The notes under the pieces: generated by a model
The model's input: only the letters and a program-made list of their open reading frames with translations
Databases searched by the model: none
What the model was told of the DNA's origin: nothing
Shown: positions 1 through 9,241 of the stretch, in pieces
Position numbering within the stretch: position 1 is the stretch's first letter
How the letters are laid out: each line of letters starts with the position of its first letter
Program-made: the position numbers and the translations under genes
Origin: Frondihabitans sucicola
GTDB lineage: Bacteria; Actinomycetota; Actinomycetes; Actinomycetales; Microbacteriaceae
Direction: 5' to 3'
DNA: 64,000 nucleotides
Assembly (NCBI RefSeq): GCF_030296615.1
Contig: NZ_AP027732.1
Span: forward strand, 744,001 to 808,000

Positions 1-97
1 AGACCGCCCTCACCGCCTCGAGATCGACGAGGCCCAGTTCGTCGTCGACGCGGACGCTGACGATGGTCCCCATCGTGTCGAAGGTGTGGACGCTCAT
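1..97 (-). CDS. apbE: FAD:protein FMN transferase, N-terminal part (cut by window edge)
   Basis: The minus strand reads a protein that starts with ATG at 97 and runs off the window. The first residues contain a phenylalanine, then DTMGT followed by a beta strand, which is the usual start of ApbE after its lipobox region. ApbE attaches FMN covalently to Thr/Ser of extracytoplasmic flavoproteins. The preceding gene encodes an FMN-binding domain protein and its stop overlaps this start, which supports the call. Only about 32 residues are visible, so the call rests on the motif and the neighbour. Confidence 0.65.
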   Translation of the reverse strand, partial: MSVHTFDTMGTIVSVRVDDELGLVDLEAVRAV

Positions 98-621
98 AGG
101 CCGGATTTGTCGAGGGCAGCCTGGAGCGAGGTGGTGTACCCCTGGCTGGTGTAGGTGGCGCCGCTCACGGACTGGATGTTCGCCGACTGGGCGCTGAGGG
201 CTTCGGTGCGCGGGATCGGGGCGGCGTAGTTGCTGATCTCGACCGACCGGCCGCCCTGGTCAGTGAGCTGCAGCGCTTTCACGTCGGTGATTTTTCCGGC
301 GGAGACGACGATCTCGACCTGCACGGGCCCGAACTGGGTCTGCGCGGTAGTCCCGTCGAACGTGCCCGACACGGTCGCCGTCTTCGACGAGGACGAACCC
401 GAGCTCGCGGAGGGCGTCGATGCGGACGGGGTCGAACTCGGTGTCGACGACGAGGACGAACCCGAGCCGGAGGACGTGGGCGTGGAGCTTCCGGACGTCC
501 CGCTTCCTGTGGGGGCGCTCGTCGACGACGTAGCGGTGACTTGGCTGGCACCGATCTGCCACCCGATGAGCAGGACCGATGCGGAGGCGAAGACGCCTCC
601 GGCGATGGCGCGTGGCCTCAT
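94..621 (-). CDS. FMN-binding domain protein, exported
   Basis: The protein is 175 residues. It opens with a basic residue pair and one hydrophobic segment (residues 5-22), then a Ser/Thr/Gly-rich linker of about 60 residues, then an FMN_bind domain. The C-terminal SGATYTS motif is the flavinylation-type motif in which ApbE links FMN to threonine. The start at 621 was chosen because a clear AGGAAAGG lies upstream and the hydrophobic segment follows directly. It overlaps apbE by a few bases and follows a sensor kinase. A role in membrane-linked electron transfer is known for the family; the partner is not visible. Confidence 0.85.
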   Translation of the reverse strand: MRPRAIAGGVFASASVLLIGWQIGASQVTATSSTSAPTGSGTSGSSTPTSSGSGSSSSSTPSSTPSASTPSASSGSSSSKTATVSGTFDGTTAQTQFGPVQVEIVVSAGKITDVKALQLTDQGGRSVEISNYAAPIPRTEALSAQSANIQSVSGATYTSQGYTTSLQAALDKSGL

Positions 622-2139
622 GAGCTGAACCTTTCCTGGTGGATCTGGTGCTCGGGGACGCCGGCGAGGCGGGCATCTCGGACGACGAGGTCGGACCAGG
701 CCTGGGGCCCGCACCCGTGGCGACCGCTCCGGGAGTGTCCCGGTTGTCGATGTCGGCGGTCCCACCCGCCTGCATCGCAAGGCCCCGGACCAGCGCGAGG
801 CCGAGACCGTTCCCGCCGCGGACGCGCCGTCGGGAATCGTCGGCCCGGGAGAACCGGTCGAAGGCGTGGGCCAGGAATTCCTGGGGGAGGCCGGGGCCCT
901 CGTCGGTGACAGTGAGGAGGAGGGCCCTGTCAGAGTCGTCCTCCTGCTCGAGGGTCACGTGCACGGTGCCGCCGTCGGGACTGAACGTGACGGCGTTGAC
1001 CAGGAGGTTGTCGCAGATCCGTCCGAACGACGAGACGCTCGTCGCGTAACTGACGCGATCGTCGGAGTCGTCGTGGTCGTCGTCGACGTCGTCGACAGAG
1101 AACTCGATGACGATCCCCGAGGCGCCGGGTGCGATGCGGGCGCGGTCGACGCTGTCGAGGAGTTCTCGGCGGAGGTCGGCCGCGGTACTCGAGGGTGCCG
1201 GCGTCGAGCCGACCGTGGACTGGTCGAGACGGGAGAGCTCGAGCAGGGTCGTCGCGAGATCGGACAGACGTTTCAGCGACGTCTCCGCGGCGACGATCTC
1301 CCGTTCGAGGGCGGGGGCGTCGCCGAAAGACCGATGGGCGAGTTCGAGGCGGGCCGTCAGGGCCGCGATCGGGGTCCGGAGTTCGTGGCTGGCATCCGAG
1401 ACGATCTGCCGCTCGTGGTCAGCACTCGCGCGCAAACGACTGATGAAGGCGTTCAGGGTGACGGCGAGGTCGGAGAGCTCATCTCCGGCTCGGGAGACGG
1501 GGAGTGACTCGCGCGAGTCGTCGCGGCTGATCAGCAGTGCCGACTGAGCCAGTCGGCGAACAGGCCGAAGGAGAGGCTCGATAGGATCCAGGCGGCCGCC
1601 CCGAAGGCGAGGAACGCCACGACGAGTCCGACGACGAGCGACCGGTCGAGCGCGCTGATGGTCAGGTCGCCCGACGTCGTGCTGCGCGCCGCCCAGAGGG
1701 TGAACTGCCCCTCGTGCGTGCTGATGTGCTGCTCGACGACGATGTACGTGATCCCCCCGCTGGTGACGCGACGGGTGGGCGCCTCCGAGTCGCGATCCGG
1801 CACGATCGCCTGGACGAAGTCCCTGTCGTGGAGGTCACGGTCGGCGAGGTGGGCCTGCAACTCGTCCGGGAGCGTGTTCAGGAGGAATCCGTCCGACTCC
1901 GACCGAATGGCGACCAGGATTCCGCTCGCCGGTTTGTCGGGGGTCTCGTCGGGATTGTTCTGAAGGTCGGAGAGGAACGGGTCGAGGTCGGATTCTGCGA
2001 GGGTCTGCTCGCTGGCGGCGGTCGTCGCACGGATCTGGAACGCCATGAGCGCGGCCACACCCGCGAGGACGATCCCGGCCACCAGCAGACTGCCCAGGGT
2101 GATCCGCAGCTGGATCGGAAGGGCGCGGAGCCGTCTCAT
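618..2139 (-). CDS. Sensor histidine kinase (two probable single-base sequencing errors)
   Basis: Read in order from 2139: a first membrane segment, an extracytoplasmic region of about 120 residues, a second membrane segment, HAMP, HisKA with the H-box ASHELRTP, and HATPase with N box, DEGPGLP and GNGLGLAL. The frame breaks near 1567 at the start of HAMP. Adding one C restores a continuous protein through HAMP. A second added C near 694 would end the protein at 618 in an ATGA overlap with the FMN-binding gene; without it the frame runs on across that gene. Both breaks lie in short C/G runs. It pairs with the response regulator whose 3' end overlaps its start. Confidence 0.8.
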
Positions 2140-2825
2140 GCGGGGGCCGGAACGTCGGCTCGGTAGCCAACGCCGCGGACGGTCGCGATCGACACGACGG
2201 ACCCGGCGGCCGAGAGCTTCTTCCGGACGTAGCTGATGTACTGGTCGACGATCGTGGGGTCGAAGTGCTCCGGGGATCCCCAGACCTCGGCCAGGATGTC
2301 GGTTCGACTCCGGATCTCCGGCGCGGATGCGACCAGGAACCGGAGGAGGGAGAACTCCTTGACGCTGAACGCCACGACGCGTCCCGCCACGCGAGCCCGC
2401 ACGGTGGTCGTGTCCAGCTGGAGGTCGCCCGCCTCGAGCACCGGGGCGCTGGCCGACGGCGCCGCCTGGCGACGCAGCTGTGCTCGCAGACGAGCGTTCA
2501 GTTCGGCGAGCGAAAAGGGTTTGGTGAGGTAGTCGTCGGCGCCGGAGTCGAGGCCGAAGATCCGGTCGTCGACGGCGTCGCGCGCGGTCACGAGGATGAT
2601 CGGAAAGTCGTTGCCGGACTGACGGAGTCGGCGGCAGATCTCGAACCCGGTCATCTCCGGCAGCATGACGTCGATGGCGGCGGCGTCGAAATCCGTACCA
2701 CCGGCTGCGATCAGCGCGGCGATCCCGTCGGAGACGGAGGTCACCGTGTGCCCCTCGTCGGTCAGACTTGCACTGACGAGCTGGAGCATCTCGGAGTCGT
2801 CGTCTACGACGAGGATCTTCGCCAC
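2136..2825 (-). CDS. OmpR/PhoB-family response regulator
   Basis: This 229-residue protein has a receiver domain with acidic cluster D8-D10, phospho-acceptor D52 (in IDVMLPE) and K102 (TKPF), then a winged-helix DNA-binding domain ending in VRGVGYR. The GTG at 2825 is preferred because AAGGAG lies about ten bases upstream and the receiver begins immediately. Its stop overlaps the start of the sensor kinase, so the pair is one operon that continues into the FMN-binding protein and apbE. Control of that flavoprotein pair is a reasonable inference. Confidence 0.9.
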   Translation of the reverse strand: MAKILVVDDDSEMLQLVSASLTDEGHTVTSVSDGIAALIAAGGTDFDAAAIDVMLPEMTGFEICRRLRQSGNDFPIILVTARDAVDDRIFGLDSGADDYLTKPFSLAELNARLRAQLRRQAAPSASAPVLEAGDLQLDTTTVRARVAGRVVAFSVKEFSLLRFLVASAPEIRSRTDILAEVWGSPEHFDPTIVDQYISYVRKKLSAAGSVVSIATVRGVGYRADVPAPA

Positions 2826-2853
2826 TGCCGATCGTCTCCTTGCCGGGGAATCG

Positions 2854-3585
2854 TCAGGCGACGCCACCGGTGTGCAGAAGCATACCGATGACGAATGTGG
2901 CGGCGAGAGCAGCAGCACCGCCGACGACGACGCGGAGAGTCGCGCGTGCCTTCGACCCTCCGCCGATCCTCGCTCCGACTGCGCCCGTCAGGGCGAGAGC
3001 CAGCAGGACCGCGACGAACGTCACGGGAATCCGGATCGAGGCGGGCGGCAGCAGCATCGCGAGCAGCGGCAGGATGGCGCCGATCGTGAACGCGGCGGCG
3101 GAGGCTGCCGCGGCATGCCACGGGCTGACGACTTCGTCTTCGTCGATCCCGAGTTCCGCGGCGAGGTGGGCTTTGAGGGCATCTCGCTTCGTCAGCTCCT
3201 CCGCGACGGCCGCGGCCGTCTCCTCGCTCAACCCCTGATCGCGGTAGAGCTGCGTCAGTTCGGCGAGTTCCGCGTCCGGGTCGTCGCGGAGTTCCCTGCG
3301 CTCCTTCTCGATCAGGGCGTTCTGGCTGTCGCGCTGGCTGCTGACCGAAACGTACTCGCCCAGAGCCATCGAGATGGCACCGCCGACTAGCCCTGCGGCG
3401 CCCGCGGTCGCGATCGCGCCGGTGGAGGTGGAGGCGCCCGCGACGCCGACGACGATCGCCGCGACGGACACGATTCCGTCGTTCGCTCCGAGGACCCCGG
3501 CGCGCAGCCAGTTGAGTCGGCCGGCGAGGTTTCCGGCGTGCTCTTCTCCCTCGTGGGTGGCAGCGGTGCTTGCAGATGTGGTCAT
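2854..3585 (-). CDS. VIT/CCC1-family membrane transporter
   Basis: The protein has the family start GRLNWLRAGVLGANDGIVSVA, five likely membrane segments and the acidic cytoplasmic helix pair (ALIEKERRELRDDPDAEL region) between segments two and three that binds metal. VIT1/CCC1 proteins move Fe2+ or Mn2+. Start at 3585 (MTTSAS) fits the family length of about 240 residues. It lies in the same direction as the response regulator 28 bases away and could be cotranscribed. Confidence 0.87.
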   Translation of the reverse strand: MTTSASTAATHEGEEHAGNLAGRLNWLRAGVLGANDGIVSVAAIVVGVAGASTSTGAIATAGAAGLVGGAISMALGEYVSVSSQRDSQNALIEKERRELRDDPDAELAELTQLYRDQGLSEETAAAVAEELTKRDALKAHLAAELGIDEDEVVSPWHAAAASAAAFTIGAILPLLAMLLPPASIRIPVTFVAVLLALALTGAVGARIGGGSKARATLRVVVGGAAALAATFVIGMLLHTGGVA

Positions 3586-3772
3586 GGTGAAAGCCTCTGC
3601 CCGGCTCACGGAAAGCACCAGCATGCTTAGCCTTCCCTGCCCCGACGAATCCGGCGGTCGGGGTCCGAACGTGTGAGCTTTCGAACAATTCGCAGCCCCT
3701 TTTCACGTGCTCACCCGGCAGCGGACGCATAGCGTCCACGCCTGACACCCTCCACTCGACAGGAAGAAGCAC

Positions 3773-4230
3773 ATGACATCCAGTGACACGACGACCAAGG
3801 GCACTCCCGTCCCCGCCCGCCCTGAGATCGCGCCCGGCTCGCGCCGGAACTATGCCATCTTCACCGGCATCACCGTTCTGTTCATCTTCGTGCAGTCCAT
3901 CACGGCGGGGAACTTCATCGAGGGCGGCCTGCCGGACAGCGCCAAAGAGACCTGGACCAACATCCACGGAGGGCTCGCCTATCCGATCATGCTGTTCGCC
4001 CTGATCGCTGCCATCGTCGCGCTGCGCGGCTCCGCGCGGCGGGCCGGATCCGGATCTTCGCCGTAATCCTGTTCGTAGCGACGGTCGCACAGTGGCTCTC
4101 CGGGCACGCCATCTCGGGCCTCGGCCTGGACTGGATCACGCCGTTCCACGTCGCGCTGGCCTTCGTCATCTACGGCTTGGCCATCTGGCTCTCCGTCCAG
4201 TCAGCACAGCTCCGACGGAACGCCCGCTAG
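3773..4230 (+). CDS. Small four-helix membrane protein (DUF6220-like), frame broken once
   Basis: From ATG 3773 the frame gives two membrane helices and then a stop at 4066. In another frame from about 4050 the sequence continues with two more helices (FAVILFVATVAQW and FHVALAFVIYGLAIW) and stops at 4230. One extra C near 4043 joins both halves into a 152-residue four-helix protein. Function unknown. The break has the same homopolymer form as others in this window. Confidence 0.7.
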
Positions 4231-4404
4231 AAGTCGCCAGCCAGTCGAAAGACGCGCAGGGCTTCGCGAACCAAATAGCGCGGGTAGCGGAAATCTGTCG
4301 AATGCGCACACGCTGTTCTGCCCCGCCGCGTTGCGCATCCGTGTCGATAAAAACCACCTCGGGGTCGTCTAAGCGTCGAGCACGCGACGGCTGCGTCACA
4401 CCAG
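4231..4404. other. No gene seen
   Basis: This stretch after the membrane protein holds no supported gene. It begins about 1 kb of debris that lasts to 5254 and contains one decayed reading frame (next entry), a transposon-end-like repeat and otherwise A/T-richer sequence that differs from the flanking core genes. Confidence 0.5.
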
Positions 4405-4662
4405 CTACGCGCCCTCGGCCGACTTCGTGTGGCGGATGGCGATGAGGCTGTTACGCATGGGCATCGTGATCGTCGAGATATGCCCGCCGAGTCGCTCGGA
4501 GATATCTCTCCGGGTGAAGTTCCCGAACTACGCCAGCTCGATTACCTGCCACCGAAGCGCATGGGTCCTCGGATTCGCCACGCGGACCTCGACGTTCGCG
4601 AACTCGATATCGATAGTCTCCGAGACGACGTCGATCGCGGTCGACTGGCTGTGATGCGCCTT
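4405..4662 (-). pseudogene. Decayed small gene
   Basis: On the minus strand a coding-like frame runs from just after a TAA at 4663 (with the motif SETIDIEFANVEVRVANP), meets TAG near 4530 and continues in the same frame to TAG at 4405 (NFTRRDISERLGGHI). No start codon is evident. The amino-acid pattern looks like real protein but I do not recognise a family. It is probably a remnant. Confidence 0.3.
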
Positions 4663-4893
4663 TTACGGCACGGTAAACGCAGGGGCGAAGCGAGACAAGC
4701 AGGTTGCCACCCGCGCTAGAGGCCTTTATCGAGTGTGTCTTGGCGAAGCCGGCTCTCCTTGCACCACCCGTCAGCGACAAAGGTGCCCAGAGACTTCAGA
4801 ATCTCCTCTTCTTCAGAGAGAGCGGAACAGGTGGTCGACCATTCACACCGGAAAACGGGACGACGCCGTACGAAAAGGACATCCGTCCGGGAA

Positions 4894-4941
4894 TACGACA
4901 CCAAACTTTGGAAAGCGACATTTCTTTTTGGAACCCACACC
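4894..4941 (+). repeat. Solo transposon-end-like repeat
   Basis: This 48-base stretch aligns without gaps to 39775-39822 with 8 mismatches by eye. Both begin with a CGACACCAAA block followed by TTTGG or TCTGG and GGAAAGCGA. The second copy is the proposed left end of the Tn7-like element, so this copy is probably an orphan end of a related element. No transposase gene lies near it. Confidence 0.5.
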
Positions 4942-5254
4942 AGTTGGGCTTTTCGCGGACGCCCATGTGCTGGGGTATTCCTTCGGCGACATGAAGGGGA
5001 GGCTCAGAAGGAAGCGGACCAGTCAGAAAAGACGAAGACATAAAATTTTTCTGCTATCTCTGATCCACCTACCGCCTAATCAACTCACCGAAAATGCCTG
5101 CTTTGACTTTTTGTGTGGCGGGAAGAGCTTTGAATTGGCGGCCGACAATGTCGACGACAGCAGCAGATGGTCCGGAATCGGGCACGCAATCGGGGTCTCC
5201 GCCACCATCTCGTCTGCGATTTCCGCCAACTAGATCGTCCGATTTCGCGGCCCG
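4942..5254. other. No gene seen
   Basis: Low-GC stretches such as around 5035-5060 and no supported reading frame. It lies between the repeat at 4894 and the resumption of host-like coding sequence at about 5255. Confidence 0.5.
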
Positions 5255-5457
5255 TGGGTTCGATCTGGACCGCGTTCGGCCTATTCATTCTGGTCAACGC
5301 GTTGATCTGGTTCGGCGTCCTGCGCCTCGTCCTGTCGATCGCGACGCTCGGCATCGACGTCGTCATCTGGCGGATGGCGTTGAACGCGCTCCAGAAGGCC
5401 CGCGAGGGGCCAGGCGAGGAAGTCCGCGAGGACGATGCCGAGGACGTCGAGGTCTGA
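5255..5457 (+). pseudogene. Small membrane protein, 5' end missing
   Basis: The frame from about 5255 encodes a hydrophobic helix pair (FGLFILVNALIWFGVLRLVL and a following helix) and a charged tail ending EDAEDVEV. The frame stays open upstream to 5167 but that part has no host-like composition. The 5' end was probably replaced by inserted DNA. Alternatively the gene starts at an unusual codon near 5255. Confidence 0.4.
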
Positions 5458-5484
5458 CGCGCGAGGACCTTGCCGACAAAGAAA

Positions 5485-5508
5485 CCCGAGAGGAGTGAAC
5501 CTCTCGGG
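5485..5508. terminator. Rho-independent terminator, probably bidirectional
   Basis: A perfect 9-bp stem CCCGAGAGG/CCTCTCGGG encloses a 6-base loop and is followed by a T-rich stretch. It separates the convergent 5255 membrane gene and the zinc-ribbon gene. Confidence 0.8.
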
Positions 5509-5530
5509 CTTCTCTTGTTCGTGCTGCCGG

Positions 5531-5635
5531 TCAGGAGCGTTTCTTCAGACCACAGGTACTGCACTGCAGCCAGTTCGTGCTGACGGGCTGGAGCGTGTAC
5601 GTGCCGCAGTCCGGGCACAGGTGACCTTTCGCCAT
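5531..5635 (-). CDS. 34-residue zinc-ribbon protein
   Basis: ATG at 5635 is preceded by GAAGGGA. The protein carries two CxxC knuckles, CPDC and CSTC, about 20 residues apart, and ends LKKRS. Such miniature zinc ribbons occur in actinobacteria without known function; binding to RNA or ribosome is only a guess. It is too short for most gene finders. A terminator follows its stop. Confidence 0.7.
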   Translation of the reverse strand: MAKGHLCPDCGTYTLQPVSTNWLQCSTCGLKKRS

Positions 5636-5830
5636 GTCGAGTTCCCTTCGTCATCGCGGCACCGAAGGGGCCGTCACGGCCAACTCTAGACGTTCTGATT
5701 CATTGGCTTGGAAAACCCCTTCTGAGCAGGACTTCTGTAACTATTGGTACCCGAAGGGTTTCGATGCCCCATGAATATGGGGTTCCAAGCGACCCTCGAG
5801 AGGATAATCGGTCGCTTTCCCCGCCGGGGG

Positions 5831-5938
5831 CTAAGTGCCGGTGCGCATGCTGTGACAGATGCCGCCGATGACCAGGCCGCACAGGGCGACGAGTGCCGGC
5901 CAGAAGGCGAGGTTGACTCCGAGCTCCAAGCAACCGCG
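5831..5938 (-). pseudogene. C-terminal piece of a small membrane protein
   Basis: A frame ending at TAG 5831 encodes a hydrophobic helix with FWPALVALCGLVIGG and a short polar tail. Upstream of about 5940 the sequence becomes homologous to a different gene, so the N-terminus has been lost at a junction. Confidence 0.45.
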
Positions 5939-5949
5939 CTGTTACCCGG

Positions 5950-6078
5950 TGACGTGACAGGCAATCCAATCGGAATCTCCTCGCGGAACTCGGACTTGCC
6001 GATCTTGTCGAGGATCACGAACGCGATGTCGTTGAACTCAACAGCAAAATCGCCGCCAGCCCACCGCTCGGGACGTAC
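5950..6078 (-). pseudogene. Fragment of a paralogue of the gene at 12465
   Basis: About 125 bases match the 12765-12890 region closely at DNA level, and the translated piece shares EFNDIA, ILD, GKSEF and EEIPIGLP with that protein. Both sides of the match are unrelated, so it is a broken second copy. It meets the membrane-protein fragment at about 5941. Confidence 0.65.
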
Positions 6079-6164
6079 ATGTCCAGGCCGGGGCCACCAA
6101 CGGTTGCACAATGGCCGGATCTGATGAACATTCTGGGAGGCGGACCTCGTGACAGTATTGTCAA

Positions 6165-7043
6165 ATGGATGCTCATGTTCGCGTCTGGGTCACGGGACTC
6201 AGCTCTCGCAGCGAAGCCGTTGCAGACGGTCTTCTCCGTCTGGGCCATGAAGTAGAGGCTCCGACGCTGGCCACCAGTACACGTGACGAGTCATCTGCGG
6301 CGCGCTGGGCAGACGTCGTAGTAGTCGTCACTAGCGGTGCGGCCTTGACCCCAGACCAGTCGCTGCTTTTCGGCCTCGCCTTGGGCAGCAAAACTCCGGT
6401 GCTGTTCGTCGGTCCAATGCCGGTAACATCGCCCGCCCTTGCCGCGAACAGCTACACAATCGTCGATCCCGTCCCAATCGAAGCTGTCGGATTTCAAGTG
6501 AGCACCCTCGGCGGCGCGAGGGCGGAACGTCGATCGGTCGCTAAGGCAAGGAAGTCCCTCAGGCCTGCCGAGCCTGACTCACCGCGGATCAGTCGCCGAG
6601 ATATGAATACCTCAGACCTGAACTTTTCATCTCTGTTGGAACAGGAAGTTTTTCAAGCTCTGAGCCTTGATCCCGATGTCATTTCCATCAGGCGCGAGAC
6701 CCAGAGACCCGTTTTGTCCTCACCTGGTCGATCGTATGTTCCTGATTTCCTAATCTGGATCGACGGAGCAGAGCCCTTTAACCCCATACCTGTCGAAGTT
6801 GGTAATCACGACGTCGTACCTTCGTTGGATCGCCTTGTTGAGGCGATGCTCGCGAGCCAAGCCAAAGTGGGAATCCTCATCACTTCTGAGGCGCCATCGA
6901 AACCATATGTGCATGAGCCGAAATCCGGACTGGCCGTAATCCAGGTTGGGATTATCAATTCCGCTGGCCAGAATGCATGGCTTGGCCGCACAGTTCGAGA
7001 AGCAAGGAATCACCTTGTGCACGGCGGCGAACTTCGTGGCTAG
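6165..7043 (+). CDS. Fusion of deoxyribosyltransferase-like Rossmann domain and PD-(D/E)XK-like domain
   Basis: The protein is 292 residues. Residues 5-105 alternate beta strands and helices like nucleoside 2-deoxyribosyltransferase or TIR-like enzymes (VWVTG, ADVVVVVTSG, TPVLFVGPMP), but the usual glutamate in the E-x-G-x-A helix is not obvious. Residues 150-245 look like a nuclease core: PDF (D194) and a strand with PVEVG (E211), where the usual lysine is replaced. It overlaps the next nuclease gene. A two-gene defence module is inferred from domains and context. GC content is lower than in core genes. Confidence 0.6.
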   Translation: MDAHVRVWVTGLSSRSEAVADGLLRLGHEVEAPTLATSTRDESSAARWADVVVVVTSGAALTPDQSLLFGLALGSKTPVLFVGPMPVTSPALAANSYTIVDPVPIEAVGFQVSTLGGARAERRSVAKARKSLRPAEPDSPRISRRDMNTSDLNFSSLLEQEVFQALSLDPDVISIRRETQRPVLSSPGRSYVPDFLIWIDGAEPFNPIPVEVGNHDVVPSLDRLVEAMLASQAKVGILITSEAPSKPYVHEPKSGLAVIQVGIINSAGQNAWLGRTVREARNHLVHGGELRG

Positions 7044-7572
7044 GATCTCGCAGGTCAAAGTTCAAGGCTTTCTATCGCAAGGAGCCATCGCCACGAGCAC
7101 TACGGGAACGGGTCGAGCGTGCGAGGATCTCGGTGAATACATATTCGCCAAATTCCCGGGGGTGACGTGTGTTGCAAGAAACGCCATCGATATTTTCGGC
7201 TCGGCCGAGACTGATCTCGTCTTTACAAATGATGCGACAAAAAGCGGTCTTTACTTCCTGGAACCCGTTCTCATCATCGAATGCAAGAACTACGCAACCT
7301 CGAACGTCTCCTCAGCAGATATCAGCTACTTCGCCACTCGCCTCAGAGACAAGGGCGCTCGGTCGGGAATTATCTTGACGACCACATCGATCTCTGGAAC
7401 CACAGCTAGAGCGGGAATTCACGCTGTCGAGACTGCTCTGGTGAACGGGGTCACCATTCTCGTCATCAACGCGGATCATTTGTCAACGTTGAGCGATACC
7501 CAAAGTCTCCTGACCGTGCTCAACGAACAACTTGTCGAGCTTAGGGTATCTGGCACCTTGCGACTGCCGTAG
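7036..7572 (+). CDS. Mrr-type restriction endonuclease
   Basis: The 178-residue protein shows a PD-(D/E)XK core with E30, D60 and E82-x-K84 (IIECKN), in the order usual for Mrr_cat enzymes, followed by strands and helices with GIILTTT. A GTG at 7036 overlapping the upstream stop is the suggested start; an ATG at 6976 in the same frame is the alternative. Translational coupling with the fusion protein is likely. Substrate is unknown. Confidence 0.7.
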   Translation: MARISQVKVQGFLSQGAIATSTTGTGRACEDLGEYIFAKFPGVTCVARNAIDIFGSAETDLVFTNDATKSGLYFLEPVLIIECKNYATSNVSSADISYFATRLRDKGARSGIILTTTSISGTTARAGIHAVETALVNGVTILVINADHLSTLSDTQSLLTVLNEQLVELRVSGTLRLP

Positions 7573-7771
7573 TTTCTCTCTCGAAGCGCATCGAACTGAT
7601 GCCAACAACAACATCTGTCGATTCGTGCACGAGACCGATCGACCATAACCTCACGCTGGACATGAGCATCATTCGGAGGCTCGTTAGTCGCCCAGTCTGT
7701 ATCTGCGAGAACCCCATCAGTCTCGGGCCGCGACATCACGCAGGTGCGCGACAGCCCGCGCGGCGTTCCCG

Positions 7772-9241
7772 TCAGGCCTTTGACCCGGAAGGTTTGTCAT
7801 CATCGCGGGCATTGACGAAGACGAGGTCCGGCCCCTCTTCAATGCCGAGGCTCTTGCAGGCGCGATCGAGCGTCGCTCGCTCTTCGGCGGAGTAGTAAAT
7901 GACCATCGTGACGGCGTTCTTGGTCTTGTTCGCCTTCTTGTAGACCGGAACCTGCTTTTCGAGGTTCCTGCGCAGCGCACTGTTGGAAGCGAGCTTGATT
8001 TCCAGCAGGGTGGTGTCCGCTGAACCGCGGCTAACCTTGAAGTCCACGGGACCGCGGCCGTTGTTCACCTCTGCGTTTACGTCAAACACACTCGCCTGCA
8101 AGGTGAGCGCCACGAGTCGCTGGACATCCTTCTCGGATGCGTGATTCTTTGCATGGTTCAGGCTCTTGTAACCATCCTGATCCTCTACCCAGTTCTTGAA
8201 GACCAGGGCGCGGTACCGGACCTCTTCGAGACTATTGGCCTTTGGCCGCGACAGCATCGCGGGCATCGACCAAAACGAGTCAAGGATGGACTTGAAGATG
8301 GTGGCGAAGACCTCGGTGATCTTCTCGATCTCCGCGTCACTGACCGCGACGGCACCATCACCATCGTCCTCCCGCATCCTTATGTACGTGTCTAGAAGGG
8401 TCGGGAAGTACGCGAGCGTTCGCTCGCGCGCGCGTCGCAATTCTTTCGACGTGGGTGAGTCGTCGCCGGCAAGTTGTTGCTGAAAGTACGCGTCGACGCG
8501 CGCGCGTTGGACGTCGTCATCGACGGCTGCGACGATCTGCGGGTACTGCGCGACCATGTCCGCATGGTTGATCCACACCTGGTCGTGGACGAGTATGTCA
8601 ACGGGAGTGAGCAGGACGTAGTCACCGTTAAAGACCGGCAGGTATCGCACCTCGTCAACCCAAGTGCGGGTGTCGTAACTGAACCGGACTCGTCGGACGC
8701 CGACGTTGGCGCAGCGGGACGGGTCGACGTGATCTCGAGCGAATCGCTCGGTGTAATCGACCAGGTAGTCCTTGATCAGATTCGTGGTGAAGTCGCTGAT
8801 GTTATCGAGGCCGACACCGGGGCGAATGAGCGACACCTTCTCGAGGTGACTGCCCCTCGTTCCTGTCTCCTCACCGAAATTACTGAGTGCACGGCCGAGT
8901 GCCTCCCGCATGGCGATTGCAAACTCACGTCCAAGTCCTCGGCCGTCATTTCCAAGCTCGCAATACCCGAACCAGTTCTGCTTTACCTCCTGGAACCGGA
9001 ACAGGTCCTTGATGATCGCGTCGGGCAGATCGTCTCCAGCGATGCTGCGGAGGAATCGTAGATACCGAATGATGTTTGCGTGAAGAGCCTGGTACTCGGG
9101 CTTGCTGCTGTTGAAGAGCAGAAACGGGTCGACGAAGAGTTGGACGTCGGCGAGCAGATTGATGTCGAAGGCGCCATAGGCGTCGAGCGTCTGTCGCGAG
9201 ACTCCGAACTGATCGCTGAAGAAAATGCGAGGGGTGCTCAC
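7772..9241 (-). CDS. PD-(D/E)XK nuclease partner of SMC-like ATPase
   Basis: Residues are counted from GTG 9241 (489 in all). The C-terminal domain has D400 (GPVDF) followed by E414-x-K416 (LLEIKL) and a strand with MVIYYS, a PD-(D/E)XK nuclease core. The first 380 residues are helical and hold conserved-looking phrases such as DINLLADVQLFVDPFLLF; I know no function for them. The frame is open up to 9454, but the family-like start is at 9241. It follows the ATPase gene in the same direction, so the two probably act together as a nuclease and its ATP-driven sensor or loader. Confidence 0.65.
   Translation of the reverse strand: MSTPRIFFSDQFGVSRQTLDAYGAFDINLLADVQLFVDPFLLFNSSKPEYQALHANIIRYLRFLRSIAGDDLPDAIIKDLFRFQEVKQNWFGYCELGNDGRGLGREFAIAMREALGRALSNFGEETGTRGSHLEKVSLIRPGVGLDNISDFTTNLIKDYLVDYTERFARDHVDPSRCANVGVRRVRFSYDTRTWVDEVRYLPVFNGDYVLLTPVDILVHDQVWINHADMVAQYPQIVAAVDDDVQRARVDAYFQQQLAGDDSPTSKELRRARERTLAYFPTLLDTYIRMREDDGDGAVAVSDAEIEKITEVFATIFKSILDSFWSMPAMLSRPKANSLEEVRYRALVFKNWVEDQDGYKSLNHAKNHASEKDVQRLVALTLQASVFDVNAEVNNGRGPVDFKVSRGSADTTLLEIKLASNSALRRNLEKQVPVYKKANKTKNAVTMVIYYSAEERATLDRACKSLGIEEGPDLVFVNARDDDKPSGSKA

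Noticed and set aside
230-628. Plus-strand frame over the FMN-binding gene
   Set aside because: It is a shadow of the Ser/Thr-rich linker and has an Asp/Glu/Val-only composition.
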